In this document: positions 34,382 to 42,586 of the stretch, one piece after another | Layout: each line of letters opens with the position of its first letter | How positions within the stretch are numbered: position 1 is the stretch's first letter | NCBI RefSeq assembly: GCF_009469615.1 | Contig: NZ_SSXX01000009.1 | Span: forward strand, 62,001-126,000 | DNA length: 64,000 nt | Direction: 5' to 3' | Source: Dechloromonas sp. H13 | GTDB taxonomy: Bacteria; Pseudomonadota; Gammaproteobacteria; Burkholderiales; Rhodocyclaceae | Position numbers and translations under genes: made by a program | Notes under the pieces: model-generated | Seen by the model: the letters and a program-made list of their open reading frames with translations, nothing else | The model's database searches: none | Told to the model about the DNA's origin: nothing

Positions 34382-36424
34382 ATGCCGGGCTCGCTGACCA
34401 GGCTGCAACGCTACTACCTGCTCTACACCGGCGGGTTCATCCTCTTCGTGGTGGCGCTCGCCATCCTCGAGGATCACGGCATGCCGCCGCGCTGGATCGG
34501 CTATTCCTTCCTGATCTTCACCATCTCGATGTACGCGGTGATCGGCATCATGAGCCGCACCTCGGATGTCTCCGAGTTCTACGTCGCCGGGCGCAGGGTG
34601 CCGGCCTTCTTCAACGGCATGGCGACCGGCGCCGACTGGATGAGCGCCGCGTCGTTCATCGGCCTGGCCGGCACGCTCTATCTTTCCGGCTACCAGGGAC
34701 TGGCCTTCGTCCTCGGCTGGACCGGCGGCTTCGTCCTGGTCGCGTTGCTGCTGGCGCCGTACCTGCGGCGCTTCGGCGAATACACGATTCCTGATTTCCT
34801 GAGCGCCCGCTACGGCGGCAACGCGATCCGCATGGTCGCCGTCGGCGCGGCGATCCTGGCTTCGTTCGTCTATGTCGTGGCGCAGATCTACGGGGTCGGC
34901 GTCATCACCAGCCGCTTTGTCAGCCTGCAGTTCGAGATCGGCGTCTTCGTCGGCCTCGCCGGCATCCTCGTCTGCTCCTTCCTCGGCGGCATGCGCGCGG
35001 TGACGTGGACGCAGGTCGCGCAATACGTGATCCTGATCATCGCCTACATCACGCCGGTCGCCATCCTCTCCTGGTCGGTGACCGGAAACCCGGTGCCGCA
35101 GGTCGTCTATGGTCAGGTGCTGCAGCAGGTCCAGCAGATGGAGGGCAGGCTGTTCGACAGCCCGGCCGAGGTCGACGCCCGTCGTCTCTATCGCGAGCGG
35201 GCCGACGAGTATGCCCAGAAGATCATGCAGCTGCCGAATTCGCTGGTCCTCGAACGCGAGCAGCTGACGGCGAAGATCAACGAGCTCAAGGCCAGCGACG
35301 CGCAGATGAAGGACATCGTGGCGCTCGAAAAGCAGCGCCGGGAACTGCCGCACGATCCGGAACAGGCGCGGCTGCGCTGGGAAACGGCGATGTATGCGGC
35401 GGCCGAGCGTGCGGCGCCGCCGATTCCGCACGCGGCGGCATTTCCCGGCGACGACGCCGATGCCGCCCGGGCGCAGCGCATCAACTTCCTGGCGCTGGTC
35501 TTCTGCCTCACCGTGGGTACCGCGGCGCTGCCGCACGTGCTGATGCGCTACTACACGACGCCGAGCGTTCGCCAGGCGCGGGAATCGGTGTTCTGGTCGC
35601 TGTTGTTCATCCTGCTGCTCTACATCACGGCGCCGGCCTACGCGGTGTTCGTCAAGTACGAAGTCTTCACGCACCTGGTCGCCATCCCGATCGACAAGCT
35701 GCCGGGCTGGGTCGCCGCGTGGAGCAAGATCGGGCTGGTCAGCATCGAGGACATCAACCGCGACGGCATCCTGCAACTGGCCGAGCTTTCGCTCAACCCG
35801 GACGTGATCGTGCTGGCCACGCCGGAGATTGCCGGCATGCCCTACGTCGTCTCCGGGCTGGTCGCCGCCGGCGGCCTGGCGGCAGCGCTGTCCACCGCCG
35901 ACGGGCTGTTGCTGACGATCACCAGCGCCCTGTCGCACGACGTCTACTACCGGGTCTTCCGTCCCCAGTCCTCGACCCAGTTCCGCCTCGTCATCTCCAA
36001 ATCGCTGCTGCTCGTGGTGGCGGTGCTGGCCGCCACCGTCGCCGCGCAGAAGCCGGGCACCATCCTGTCGATGGTCGCCTGGGCTTTCTCGATCGCCGGT
36101 TCGGCCTTCTTTCCCGCGCTGGTGCTCGGCATCTTCTGGCGCCGGGCGACGCGCGCCGGGGCGCTGGCCGGCATGGTGGTCGGCCTGTCGATCGCGATCT
36201 ACTACATCTTCCGCGTCGAGTTCGACAGCGTCGCCTGGCTCGGCGTCAGCGGCCTGCGCATGGAGCCCTGGTTCCAGGTGCAATCCACGTCGGCCGGCGT
36301 CTTCGGCGTGCTGGCCGGATTCGTCACCATCATCGTCGTCAGCCTGTTCACCAGGGCGCCGGAATCGGCGGCCGATGGCTTCGTCGATGCCATTCGCCGC
36401 TCCCGCCGCCGGCAGGATACGTGA
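34382..36424 (+). CDS. sodium:solute symporter, VC_2705 family (probable acetate/short-chain carboxylate transporter)
   Basis: A 680-residue SSF transporter with about 13 helices. RTSDVSEFYVAGRRVPAFFNGMATGADWMSAASFIG is the family signature near the N-terminus. A hydrophilic insert of roughly 110 residues (EGRLFDSPAEVDARR to AAAFPGDDADAARA) between helices 6 and 7 is typical of the VC_2705 subfamily and predicted helical. Its partner DUF4212 gene overlaps the 3' end. With acs and the sensor kinase it supports acetate uptake. Substrate specificity is inferred from context. Confidence 0.88.
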   Translation: MPGSLTRLQRYYLLYTGGFILFVVALAILEDHGMPPRWIGYSFLIFTISMYAVIGIMSRTSDVSEFYVAGRRVPAFFNGMATGADWMSAASFIGLAGTLYLSGYQGLAFVLGWTGGFVLVALLLAPYLRRFGEYTIPDFLSARYGGNAIRMVAVGAAILASFVYVVAQIYGVGVITSRFVSLQFEIGVFVGLAGILVCSFLGGMRAVTWTQVAQYVILIIAYITPVAILSWSVTGNPVPQVVYGQVLQQVQQMEGRLFDSPAEVDARRLYRERADEYAQKIMQLPNSLVLEREQLTAKINELKASDAQMKDIVALEKQRRELPHDPEQARLRWETAMYAAAERAAPPIPHAAAFPGDDADAARAQRINFLALVFCLTVGTAALPHVLMRYYTTPSVRQARESVFWSLLFILLLYITAPAYAVFVKYEVFTHLVAIPIDKLPGWVAAWSKIGLVSIEDINRDGILQLAELSLNPDVIVLATPEIAGMPYVVSGLVAAGGLAAALSTADGLLLTITSALSHDVYYRVFRPQSSTQFRLVISKSLLLVVAVLAATVAAQKPGTILSMVAWAFSIAGSAFFPALVLGIFWRRATRAGALAGMVVGLSIAIYYIFRVEFDSVAWLGVSGLRMEPWFQVQSTSAGVFGVLAGFVTIIVVSLFTRAPESAADGFVDAIRRSRRRQDT

Positions 36425-36669
36425 TGGCGCACGGCCTCTACTGGCGAAAGACGCGGCGCCTGACCTTCGGCCTGCTCGTCATCTGGGTCTTCGTCACCTT
36501 CGTGCTGACCTGGTATGCGCCGGAGCTCAATGCCTTCAGCCTGTTCGGATTCCCGCTCGGTTTCTACATGGCGGCCCAGGGATCGCTGGTCGTCTATCTG
36601 GTCATCATCTGGTACTACAACCGGCGGATGCGACGACTCGATGAGGAATTCGGCATCGATGACGAGTAG
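36424..36669 (+). CDS. DUF4212 small subunit of the symporter
   Basis: An 81-residue protein with two membrane helices (FGLLVIWVFVTFVLTWYAPEL and YMAAQGSLVVYLVIIWYYNRRM), and the FSLFGFPLGFYMAAQGS motif typical of DUF4212 and DUF485 proteins. Its start overlaps the symporter stop (TGATG). It is normally encoded next to VC_2705-family symporters; the order here, after the symporter, is reversed from some genomes. Confidence 0.9.
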   Translation: MAHGLYWRKTRRLTFGLLVIWVFVTFVLTWYAPELNAFSLFGFPLGFYMAAQGSLVVYLVIIWYYNRRMRRLDEEFGIDDE

Positions 36670-36678
36670 GGCGCGCGC

Positions 36679-36948
36679 GTGCTGGCGTTCCTGATCGGCG
36701 CCCTGCGCGCCGTCGTCGAGATGGTTGGCTTGTGCCTGATCGGGCAGGGTGCGCTCTACCTGCTGGCCGGCGAGCGGCGCCGGCAGAACGTCATTTACCG
36801 GTTTTTCGACCTGGTGACCGGTCCACCGCGACGCGTGGCCGCCAGGCTTCTGCCCAGGCACAGTTCGCAAAGTGCCGCCGGCCTGCTCGCGTTTTTCCTC
36901 CTTTTCGCCCTCTGGATCGGGCTGGCGTGGCTGAGAAAGTTCCTTTGA
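36679..36948 (+). CDS. small inner-membrane protein, unknown function
   Basis: An 89-residue protein from a GTG start nine bases after the DUF4212 stop. An N-terminal amphipathic/hydrophobic helix (LIGALRAVVEMVGLCLIGQGALYLLAG) and a C-terminal helix (AAGLLAFFLLFALWIGLAWL) flank a basic loop. No family recognised. It closes the acetate operon; its stop codon lies within the -35 box of the tRNA-Ser promoter. Confidence 0.65.
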   Translation: MLAFLIGALRAVVEMVGLCLIGQGALYLLAGERRRQNVIYRFFDLVTGPPRRVAARLLPRHSSQSAAGLLAFFLLFALWIGLAWLRKFL

Positions 36949-36972
36949 CGAACGGCGCCCCTCTGCTACAAT
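36945..36972 (+). promoter_or_regulatory. sigma-70 promoter of tRNA-Ser
   Basis: TTGACG (36945-36950), a 16-base spacer and TACAAT (36967-36972), placing the start a few bases before the tRNA at 36984. The -35 box contains the TGA stop of the preceding gene. Confidence 0.8.
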
Positions 36973-36983
36973 GCGCGCCTCCC

Positions 36984-37074
36984 GGAGAGGTGGATGAGTG
37001 GTTTAAGTCGCACGCCTGGAAAGCGTGTATAGGTTAATAGCCTATCGGGGGTTCGAATCCCCCCCTCTCCGCCA
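36984..37074 (+). tRNA. tRNA-Ser (anticodon GGA)
   Basis: Class II tRNA of 91 bases. GGAGAGG at the 5' end pairs with CCTCTCC; the anticodon arm CACGCCTGGAAAGCGTG carries GGA, reading UCC and UCU. A long variable arm (TATAGGTTAATAGCCTATC region) and the T-loop GTTCGAATC follow. G73 and CCA are encoded. Confidence 0.97.
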
Positions 37075-37087
37075 GGAAAAACACAGC

Positions 37088-37115
37088 AAAGCGCCTTTTG
37101 GGCGCTTTTTTGTTT
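37088..37115. terminator. terminator after tRNA-Ser, probably bidirectional
   Basis: AAAGCGCC pairs with GGCGCTTT around a short loop, followed by TTTTTGTTTTT on the plus strand. On the minus strand the A-tract becomes a T-tract, so it can also end the convergent sigma-54 regulator transcript whose stop is at 37117. Confidence 0.88.
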
Positions 37116-37116
37116 T

Positions 37117-38427
37117 TCAGAGATTGCGCAGCTTGCGGTAAAGGGTTCGCGGGCTGATGCCGAGTTTGCCGGCCAGCGTCGGCAGGTCGTTGCGGGAGTT
37201 CGTCCTGACCCATTCCAGGTAACGTCTTTCCAGTGTCGCCAGGTCGACGATTTCGTGCATCTGGAACGAAGCGTTCGCCGCGTCCGGCGCTTCGGGTATG
37301 TCGTCGGCCATTTCCGCCAGGTGGCGCACATCGATCACGTCGCCGTCGGCGAGCAGGGTGGCGCGTTCGATCAGGTTGCGCAGTTCGCGGATGTTGCCGC
37401 TGAAGCGGCGGCCGGCCAGCCAGGCGAGGGCGGCCGGGGTGAAGCTGCGCGTGCGCTTGCGGTCGACGCGTTCGAGCAGCGAAATGGCCAGCAGCGGAAT
37501 GTCTTCGGTGCGCTCGTGCAGTGCCGGCGTGTGGATCGGGAAGGTGTTGATGCGGAAATAGAGGTCGCGGCGGAAGGTCTCGGCGTGGACCATGGCGCGC
37601 AGGTCGCGGTGGGTGGCGGTGATCAGGCGGAAGTCGGCGGGCAGCCAGTCGAGGCCGCCGACCCGGCGGTAGGTGCCGGTTTCCAGCAGGCGTAGCAGCT
37701 TGACCTGAAGGGCGAGCGGCAGTTCGCCGATTTCGTCGAGGAACAGCGTGCCGCCGGCTGCCGCTTCGACCAGCCCCTGCTTGCGGTGCGTGGCGCCGGT
37801 GAAGGCGCCTTTTTCGTAGCCGAAGAGTTCGCTCTCGAACAGCGTTTCGGTCATTCCGGCGCAGTCGACCGCAACGAACGGCCCTTCGTTGCGGTCGCCG
37901 GCCTCGTGGATGGCGTGCGCGACCAGTTCCTTGCCGGTGCCGGTTTCGCCGAGCAGGAGTACGCTGGCGTCGGCGCCGGCGACCCGCATCACCTTTTCCA
38001 GCATGCTCACGAAGGCCGGCGAGCGGCCGACCAGTCCTTGTGCGGCGGCCCGGCTGCTGGCCTGGCGGACGACGCGCATGGTCTCGACGAAATAGACGAT
38101 CTGCCCCTGGTCGTCGCGGATCGGGGTGGTCTCGACATCGACGTGTTCCTCGCCGCGCGGCGTGTGGTGGAGGTGGAGCACGCGCTGTGGCGTGCCGGCT
38201 TCGAGGCTCTGCTTGAGCGGGCAGGATTCGCCGGCCTGGTCGCAGGGCACGCTGAAGCGATGCGACACCTCGTAGCAGGTGCGCCCGGCGACCGGCTGCC
38301 CGCTGCCGAATTCCCGCGCATAGGCGGCGTTGGCGGCGACGATGCGGTAGTCGGCATCCATCACGATGCGCGGTTCGGGCAGGCCGTCGAGGAAGGAGAT
38401 CAGTTCGCTGAGAAAATGGGCGGTCAT
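37117..38427 (-). CDS. sigma-54-dependent Fis-family activator with PAS domain
   Basis: A 436-residue enhancer-binding protein. An N-terminal PAS domain (LPEPRIVMDADYRIVAANAAYAREF) contains a cysteine-rich segment, CYEVSHRFSVPCDQAGESCPL, found in a PAS subgroup suspected of metal or redox sensing. The AAA+ domain is complete: LGETGTGKE Walker A, the sigma-54-contact loop GAFTGA, GGTLFLDEIGELP Walker B and the RRDLYFRI arginine region. The C-terminal Fis helix-turn-helix ends LGISPRTLYRKL. It is divergent from ccoG. A TTGTCAA/TTGACAA inverted repeat lies just before its start. The target operon is unknown. Confidence 0.9.
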   Translation of the reverse strand: MTAHFLSELISFLDGLPEPRIVMDADYRIVAANAAYAREFGSGQPVAGRTCYEVSHRFSVPCDQAGESCPLKQSLEAGTPQRVLHLHHTPRGEEHVDVETTPIRDDQGQIVYFVETMRVVRQASSRAAAQGLVGRSPAFVSMLEKVMRVAGADASVLLLGETGTGKELVAHAIHEAGDRNEGPFVAVDCAGMTETLFESELFGYEKGAFTGATHRKQGLVEAAAGGTLFLDEIGELPLALQVKLLRLLETGTYRRVGGLDWLPADFRLITATHRDLRAMVHAETFRRDLYFRINTFPIHTPALHERTEDIPLLAISLLERVDRKRTRSFTPAALAWLAGRRFSGNIRELRNLIERATLLADGDVIDVRHLAEMADDIPEAPDAANASFQMHEIVDLATLERRYLEWVRTNSRNDLPTLAGKLGISPRTLYRKLRNL

Positions 38428-38767
38428 GGAATTTTGTCAAAATTGACAATGTTGTTCGCCAATAATGGCACAGCGTGGCCTCGTGCAAAAGTGCTAGCCC
38501 GAACGAAGGTGTCTAAGCTGCTGATTGACAAGCGGAAATCAAAATACACCGGGCAGGCACGCATCTTGTTAATGGCTTTACCGGAAACCGGTGACCCATT
38601 CCCTGCAGCGCGTCCTCCTGCCCTTCAGGGAACGGCCCGGTCAACCGTGGAACGGTCCGGCGGCATTTCCCCCTTGTTCGCCCCGCAGGCTCGCTTGTTG
38701 CAGCCGGACCTTCGCGGTTGCCGTCGTCCCGGTTTCCGACCCTATCGACCAGTCGCCACGATCATCA
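38428..38767. other. divergent control region between the sigma-54 activator and ccoG
   Basis: 340 bases without a supportable gene. It holds the TTGTCAA/TTGACAA repeat at 38434-38449 and another TTGACAA near 38524 with ATCAA close by, loosely FNR-like but with wrong spacing. No convincing -24/-12 element (TGGC...TTGC) was found by eye. Confidence 0.5.
38434..38449. promoter_or_regulatory. inverted repeat TTGTCAA-AA-TTGACAA
   Basis: Perfect seven-base arms with a two-base spacer, seven bases upstream of the activator start codon at 38427. The position suggests autoregulation or an anaerobic/NO-type regulator site. Confidence 0.5.
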
Positions 38768-40180
38768 ATGAGCCAGCCCCAGACCAGCACGTCCCAGGAA
38801 ACGCCCAGCCAGGTTTCGTTCTACGAGAAGCGCAAGAAAATCTACGCCAAGGGCGTGCGCGGATTCTTCGACAACTGGCGCATCGCGCTGGTGATCTTCA
38901 CCCAGATCCTCTTCTACGTCACGCCGTGGCTGGTCTGGAACGACCGCCAGGCGGTGCTGCTGCATCTGGTCGAGCGCAAGTTCTACATCTTCGGCCTGGT
39001 CTTCTGGCCGCAGGACGTCATCTACCTGGCGGCGCTGCTGATCATCTCGGCCTACGCGCTCTTCCTCGTCACCGCCATCGCCGGCCGCCTGTTCTGCGGC
39101 TACGCCTGTCCGCAGACGGTGTATACCCAGATGTTCATGTGGATCGAGAACTGGATCGAGGGCGAGCGCAACGCCCGCATCAAGCTCGACAAGGCGCCGC
39201 TCGATGCGCGCAAGATCCGCATCAAGGGCACCAAGCACCTGCTGTGGCTGCTGGTCTCGCTGTGGACCGGCTTCACGCTGGTCGCCTACTTCACGCCGGT
39301 CAACGAACTGATCGCGGCGGTCAAGTCCAACGACCTGAGCGGCTGGGAAACCTTCTGGATCTTCTTCTACGGCGGCTTCACCTACCTGATGGCCGGCTTC
39401 ATGCGCGAGCAGGTGTGCAAGTACATGTGTCCCTACGCCCGTTTCCAGAGCGTGATGTTCGACCCCGACACGCTGATCATCACCTACGATCCGGAACGCG
39501 GCGAAACGCGCGGCGCGCGCCGCAAGGGCGTCGATGCCAAGGCCGCCGGCCTGGGCGACTGCGTCGATTGCGGGCTCTGCGTGCAGGTCTGCCCGACCGG
39601 CATCGACATCCGCAACGGCCTGCAGTACGAATGCATCGGCTGTGCCGCCTGCGTGGACGTCTGCGACCAGGTCATGGACAAGGTCGGTCTGCCGCGCGGC
39701 CTGGTCCGCTATTCGACCGAGAACGCCATGGCCCGCCACCTGACGCGCCAGGAGATCATCGGCCACGTCGTCCGGCCGCGCATCCTCGTCTACACCGCCA
39801 TCCTGGTGCTCATCGTTGGCGCCGCCGGCTGGTTCCTGGCGCACCGCATCCCGCTCAAGGTCGACATCATCCGCGACCGCTCGACCCTGGCGCGCGAAGC
39901 CGACGACGGGCGCATCGAGAACGTCTATACCCTGCAGATCATGAACACCGAGGAGCGGCCGCACCGCTACACGGTTGCGGTCGACGGCCTGCCGGGGGCG
40001 GAAATCGCCGGCGAGCGCGAGGTCGATGTCCCCGCCGCGACGCTGCAGGCCTTCAATACCGTCGTCAGGGTGGCGCCGGATGCCGGCAGGCAGGGCGCCA
40101 ATCCGATCCATTTCGAGATCGTCGCCAGCGAGAACGCCGACATCAAGGTCCGCGAAAAAGCCTCCTTCCTCCTGCCCTGA
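38768..40180 (+). CDS. ccoG: cytochrome c oxidase accessory protein CcoG (FixG/RdxA)
   Basis: Polyferredoxin of 470 residues needed for copper delivery to cbb3 oxidase. It has membrane helices at the N-terminus, GRLFCGYACPQTVYTQ and QVCKYMCPYARFQ, then two 4Fe-4S motifs (CVDCGLCVQVCPTG and CIGCAACVDVC), another helix (ILVYTAILVLIVGAAGWFL) and a C-terminal periplasmic Ig-like FixG_C domain. The ccoNOP genes are not in the window. The ATG at 38768 lacks a strong ribosome-binding site, but homology starts just after it. A terminator follows. Confidence 0.94.
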   Translation: MSQPQTSTSQETPSQVSFYEKRKKIYAKGVRGFFDNWRIALVIFTQILFYVTPWLVWNDRQAVLLHLVERKFYIFGLVFWPQDVIYLAALLIISAYALFLVTAIAGRLFCGYACPQTVYTQMFMWIENWIEGERNARIKLDKAPLDARKIRIKGTKHLLWLLVSLWTGFTLVAYFTPVNELIAAVKSNDLSGWETFWIFFYGGFTYLMAGFMREQVCKYMCPYARFQSVMFDPDTLIITYDPERGETRGARRKGVDAKAAGLGDCVDCGLCVQVCPTGIDIRNGLQYECIGCAACVDVCDQVMDKVGLPRGLVRYSTENAMARHLTRQEIIGHVVRPRILVYTAILVLIVGAAGWFLAHRIPLKVDIIRDRSTLAREADDGRIENVYTLQIMNTEERPHRYTVAVDGLPGAEIAGEREVDVPAATLQAFNTVVRVAPDAGRQGANPIHFEIVASENADIKVREKASFLLP

Positions 40181-40205
40181 CGCCGGTCCGGGCAGACTCC
40201 GCTTG

Positions 40206-40233
40206 GGCGGGAGCCGGTCTCCCGCCTTTTTTT
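40206..40233 (+). terminator. intrinsic terminator after ccoG
   Basis: GCGGGAG pairs with CTCCCGC across CCGGT and runs into CTTTTTTTC, 26 bases after the ccoG stop. Confidence 0.9.
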
Positions 40234-40319
40234 CGTCCGCCGCGGCGTTTGACTAAAACCCCGTCACGCTGGAAAATCCTTTCCGCTGAATGCGTTGCGC
40301 AACGCATCGGCATGATTCG

Positions 40320-40350
40320 CCAAGCCCTGATCCCGAATCGGGGCTTTTTT
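40320..40350 (+). terminator. hairpin with T-run just upstream of rimO
   Basis: AAGCCCTGAT pairs with ATCGGGGCTT (one wobble) around CCCGA, followed by TTTTTG. It lies in the rimO leader, 21 bases before the ATG. It may stop residual read-through or act as an attenuator. Confidence 0.65.
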
Positions 40351-40370
40351 GTTTTGCAGCACCTGAGGTA

Positions 40371-41702
40371 ATGAACTTGAACACAAAAGTGCCGACCGTC
40401 GGTTTCGTCTCCCTCGGCTGTCCGAAAGCCAGCTCCGATGCCGAGCGCATCCTGACCAGGCTGCGCGCCGAAGGCTACGAGATTTCGCCGAGCTACGACG
40501 ATTCCGACCTCGTCATCGTCAACACTTGCGGCTTCATCGACGCCGCGGTCGAGGAATCGCTCGACGCCATCGGCGAGGCGCTCAACGAGAACGGCAAGGT
40601 CATCGTCACCGGCTGCCTCGGCGCCAAGGGCGACATCGTCCAGACCACGCATCCCGCAGTCCTCGCCGTCACCGGCCCGCATGCCGCCGACGAGGTAATG
40701 GGTTACGTCCATGACCACCTGCCCAAGCCGCACGACCCGTACACCGACCTCGTGCCGCCGCAGGGCGTGCGCCTGACGCCGGACCATTTCGCCTACCTGA
40801 AGATTTCCGAAGGCTGCAACCACAGCTGCACCTTCTGCATCATCCCGAGCCTGCGCGGGCCGCTGGTGTCGCGGCCGGTCGGCGACGTGCTGGCCGAGGC
40901 GGAAAGCCTCGCCCGCGCCGGCGTCAAGGAAATCCTCGTTATCTCGCAGGACACCAGCGCCTACGGCGTCGATCTCAAGTACCGCACCGGCTTCTGGGGC
41001 GGCAAGCCGGTCAAGTCGCGCCTGAAGGAATTGTGCGATGCGCTGGCCAGCTTCGGCATCTGGGTCCGTCTGCACTACGTCTATCCCTATCCGTCGGTCG
41101 ACGACGTCATCCCGCTGATGGCCGAGGGCAAGATCCTGCCGTATCTGGACGTGCCCTTCCAGCACGCCAGCCCGAGGATCCTCAAGGCGATGAAGCGTCC
41201 GGCCTCGGCCGAGAACACGCTGGAACGGATCGCCAAATGGCGCGAGATCTGCCCGGAAATCGTCATCCGCTCGACCTTCATCACCGGCTTCCCCGGCGAG
41301 ACCGAAGAGGATTTCGACCAGCTGATCCAGTTCCTCGAAGACGCCAAGCTCGACCGCGTCGGTGCCTTCGCCTACTCGCCGGTTGATGGGGCCAGGGCCA
41401 ACGAGCTCCCCGGCCTGCCGCCGGAGGATGTGCGCGAGGATCGCCGCCGCTGGCTGATGCAGGTCCAGGAGGACATCAGCGCCGCCAAGCTGGAAGCGAA
41501 GATCGACAGCACGATCCAGGTGCTGGTTGATGCCGTGGACGAGGAGGGCACTATCGCCCGCTCCAAGGCCGATGCCCCGGAAATCGACGGCCTGGTCTAC
41601 ATCGACGGCCATTTCGATGCCGCGCCGGGCGACTTCCTCCAGGTCAGGGTCGTCGATGCCGACCACCACGACCTCTACGCCGAGTTCGTGCGGCAGGACT
41701 GA
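40371..41702 (+). CDS. rimO: ribosomal protein S12 methylthiotransferase
   Basis: Radical-SAM enzyme of 443 residues that methylthiolates an Asp of ribosomal protein S12. The N-terminal auxiliary cluster cysteines are in SLGCPK, NTCGF and TGCLG. The radical-SAM motif is CNHSCTFC, with IIPSLRGP after it, and a TRAM domain closes the protein. TGAGG lies just before ATG 40371. The [30 protein letters not shown] region distinguishes RimO from MiaB. Confidence 0.96.
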   Translation: MNLNTKVPTVGFVSLGCPKASSDAERILTRLRAEGYEISPSYDDSDLVIVNTCGFIDAAVEESLDAIGEALNENGKVIVTGCLGAKGDIVQTTHPAVLAVTGPHAADEVMGYVHDHLPKPHDPYTDLVPPQGVRLTPDHFAYLKISEGCNHSCTFCIIPSLRGPLVSRPVGDVLAEAESLARAGVKEILVISQDTSAYGVDLKYRTGFWGGKPVKSRLKELCDALASFGIWVRLHYVYPYPSVDDVIPLMAEGKILPYLDVPFQHASPRILKAMKRPASAENTLERIAKWREICPEIVIRSTFITGFPGETEEDFDQLIQFLEDAKLDRVGAFAYSPVDGARANELPGLPPEDVREDRRRWLMQVQEDISAAKLEAKIDSTIQVLVDAVDEEGTIARSKADAPEIDGLVYIDGHFDAAPGDFLQVRVVDADHHDLYAEFVRQD

Positions 41703-41709
41703 GGGCGCG

Positions 41710-42579
41710 ATGGGCAGTCCGCGTCTCGGCATCGCCCTCGGTTCCGGCTCGGCGCGCGGCTGGGCGCACATCGGCGTGCTGCGCGCGCTGCAGCATGCCG
41801 GCATCGAGCCGGACCTGGTCTGCGGCACCTCGATCGGCGCCTTCGTCGGCGCTGCTTTTACCTCGGGCAAGCTCGACGAGCTGGAGGACTGGGTCGCCAG
41901 CCTGACGCGGCGCGACGTGCTCGGCTTCTTCGACGTCGGCCTCGGCGGCGGCCTGATCAAGGGCGACCGCCTGCTCAACTTCGTCGCCCAGCGCTTTCTC
42001 GCCGGCGATTTCGCCGACCTCGACCGGCCGTTCGCCTGCGTCGCCACCGACCTCGCCAACGGCCGCGAGGTCTGGCTCAAGGAGGGCGGGCTCATCAGCG
42101 CCGTGCGTGCCTCGATCGCTTTGCCCGGCCTGTTCGCCCCGCACCAGATCGGCGGGCGCTTCCTGGTCGATGGCGGGCTGGTCAATCCGGTGCCCGTTTC
42201 GTTGTGCCGGGCGCTCGATGCCGATGTCGTCGTCGCCGTCGATCTCGGCATGGACACCATCAACCTGCGCCTGCGCAAGCCGGGCGGCGAGGCCGGGGCG
42301 CAAGGCTGGCGCCACAAGGTCGGGCGCTGGCTGGTGCGCAACGGCAACGGCGACGGCACGCCGCGACCGGCGCTGACCGACGTCGTGACCAACAGCGTCG
42401 CCATCATGCAGGGGCGCATCTCGCGCTCGCGCATGGCCGGCGAGCCGGCCGACGTGCTGGTCGCCCCGCGCCTCGGGCAGATGGGGCTGCTCGACTACCA
42501 GCGCGGCGTCGATGCCATCACCGCCGGGCGCAAGGCGACCGAGCACATGTTGCCGTTGCTCCATTCGCTGCTCGAATGA
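41710..42579 (+). CDS. patatin-like phospholipase (RssA/YchK type)
   Basis: A 289-residue esterase with the patatin Ser-Asp dyad: the oxyanion loop GSGSARGWAHIG, nucleophile in GTSIGAFVGA (Ser near residue 42) and catalytic Asp in FLVDGGLVNPVPV. No signal peptide. It starts seven bases after rimO and is followed seven bases later by the GlcD-like gene, so the three are likely one transcript. The substrate is probably a membrane phospholipid or fatty acyl ester. Confidence 0.9.
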   Translation: MGSPRLGIALGSGSARGWAHIGVLRALQHAGIEPDLVCGTSIGAFVGAAFTSGKLDELEDWVASLTRRDVLGFFDVGLGGGLIKGDRLLNFVAQRFLAGDFADLDRPFACVATDLANGREVWLKEGGLISAVRASIALPGLFAPHQIGGRFLVDGGLVNPVPVSLCRALDADVVVAVDLGMDTINLRLRKPGGEAGAQGWRHKVGRWLVRNGNGDGTPRPALTDVVTNSVAIMQGRISRSRMAGEPADVLVAPRLGQMGLLDYQRGVDAITAGRKATEHMLPLLHSLLE

Positions 42580-42586
42580 GCCGTCG

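Noticed and set aside
36984-37115. Integration site for a mobile element at tRNA-Ser
   Set aside because: No integrase and no second copy of the tRNA 3' end were found nearby; neighbouring genes look like ordinary chromosome.
38518-38545. FNR box upstream of ccoG (TTGAC ... ATCAA)
   Set aside because: The half-site spacing is eight bases instead of four, so it does not fit the TTGAT-N4-ATCAA consensus.
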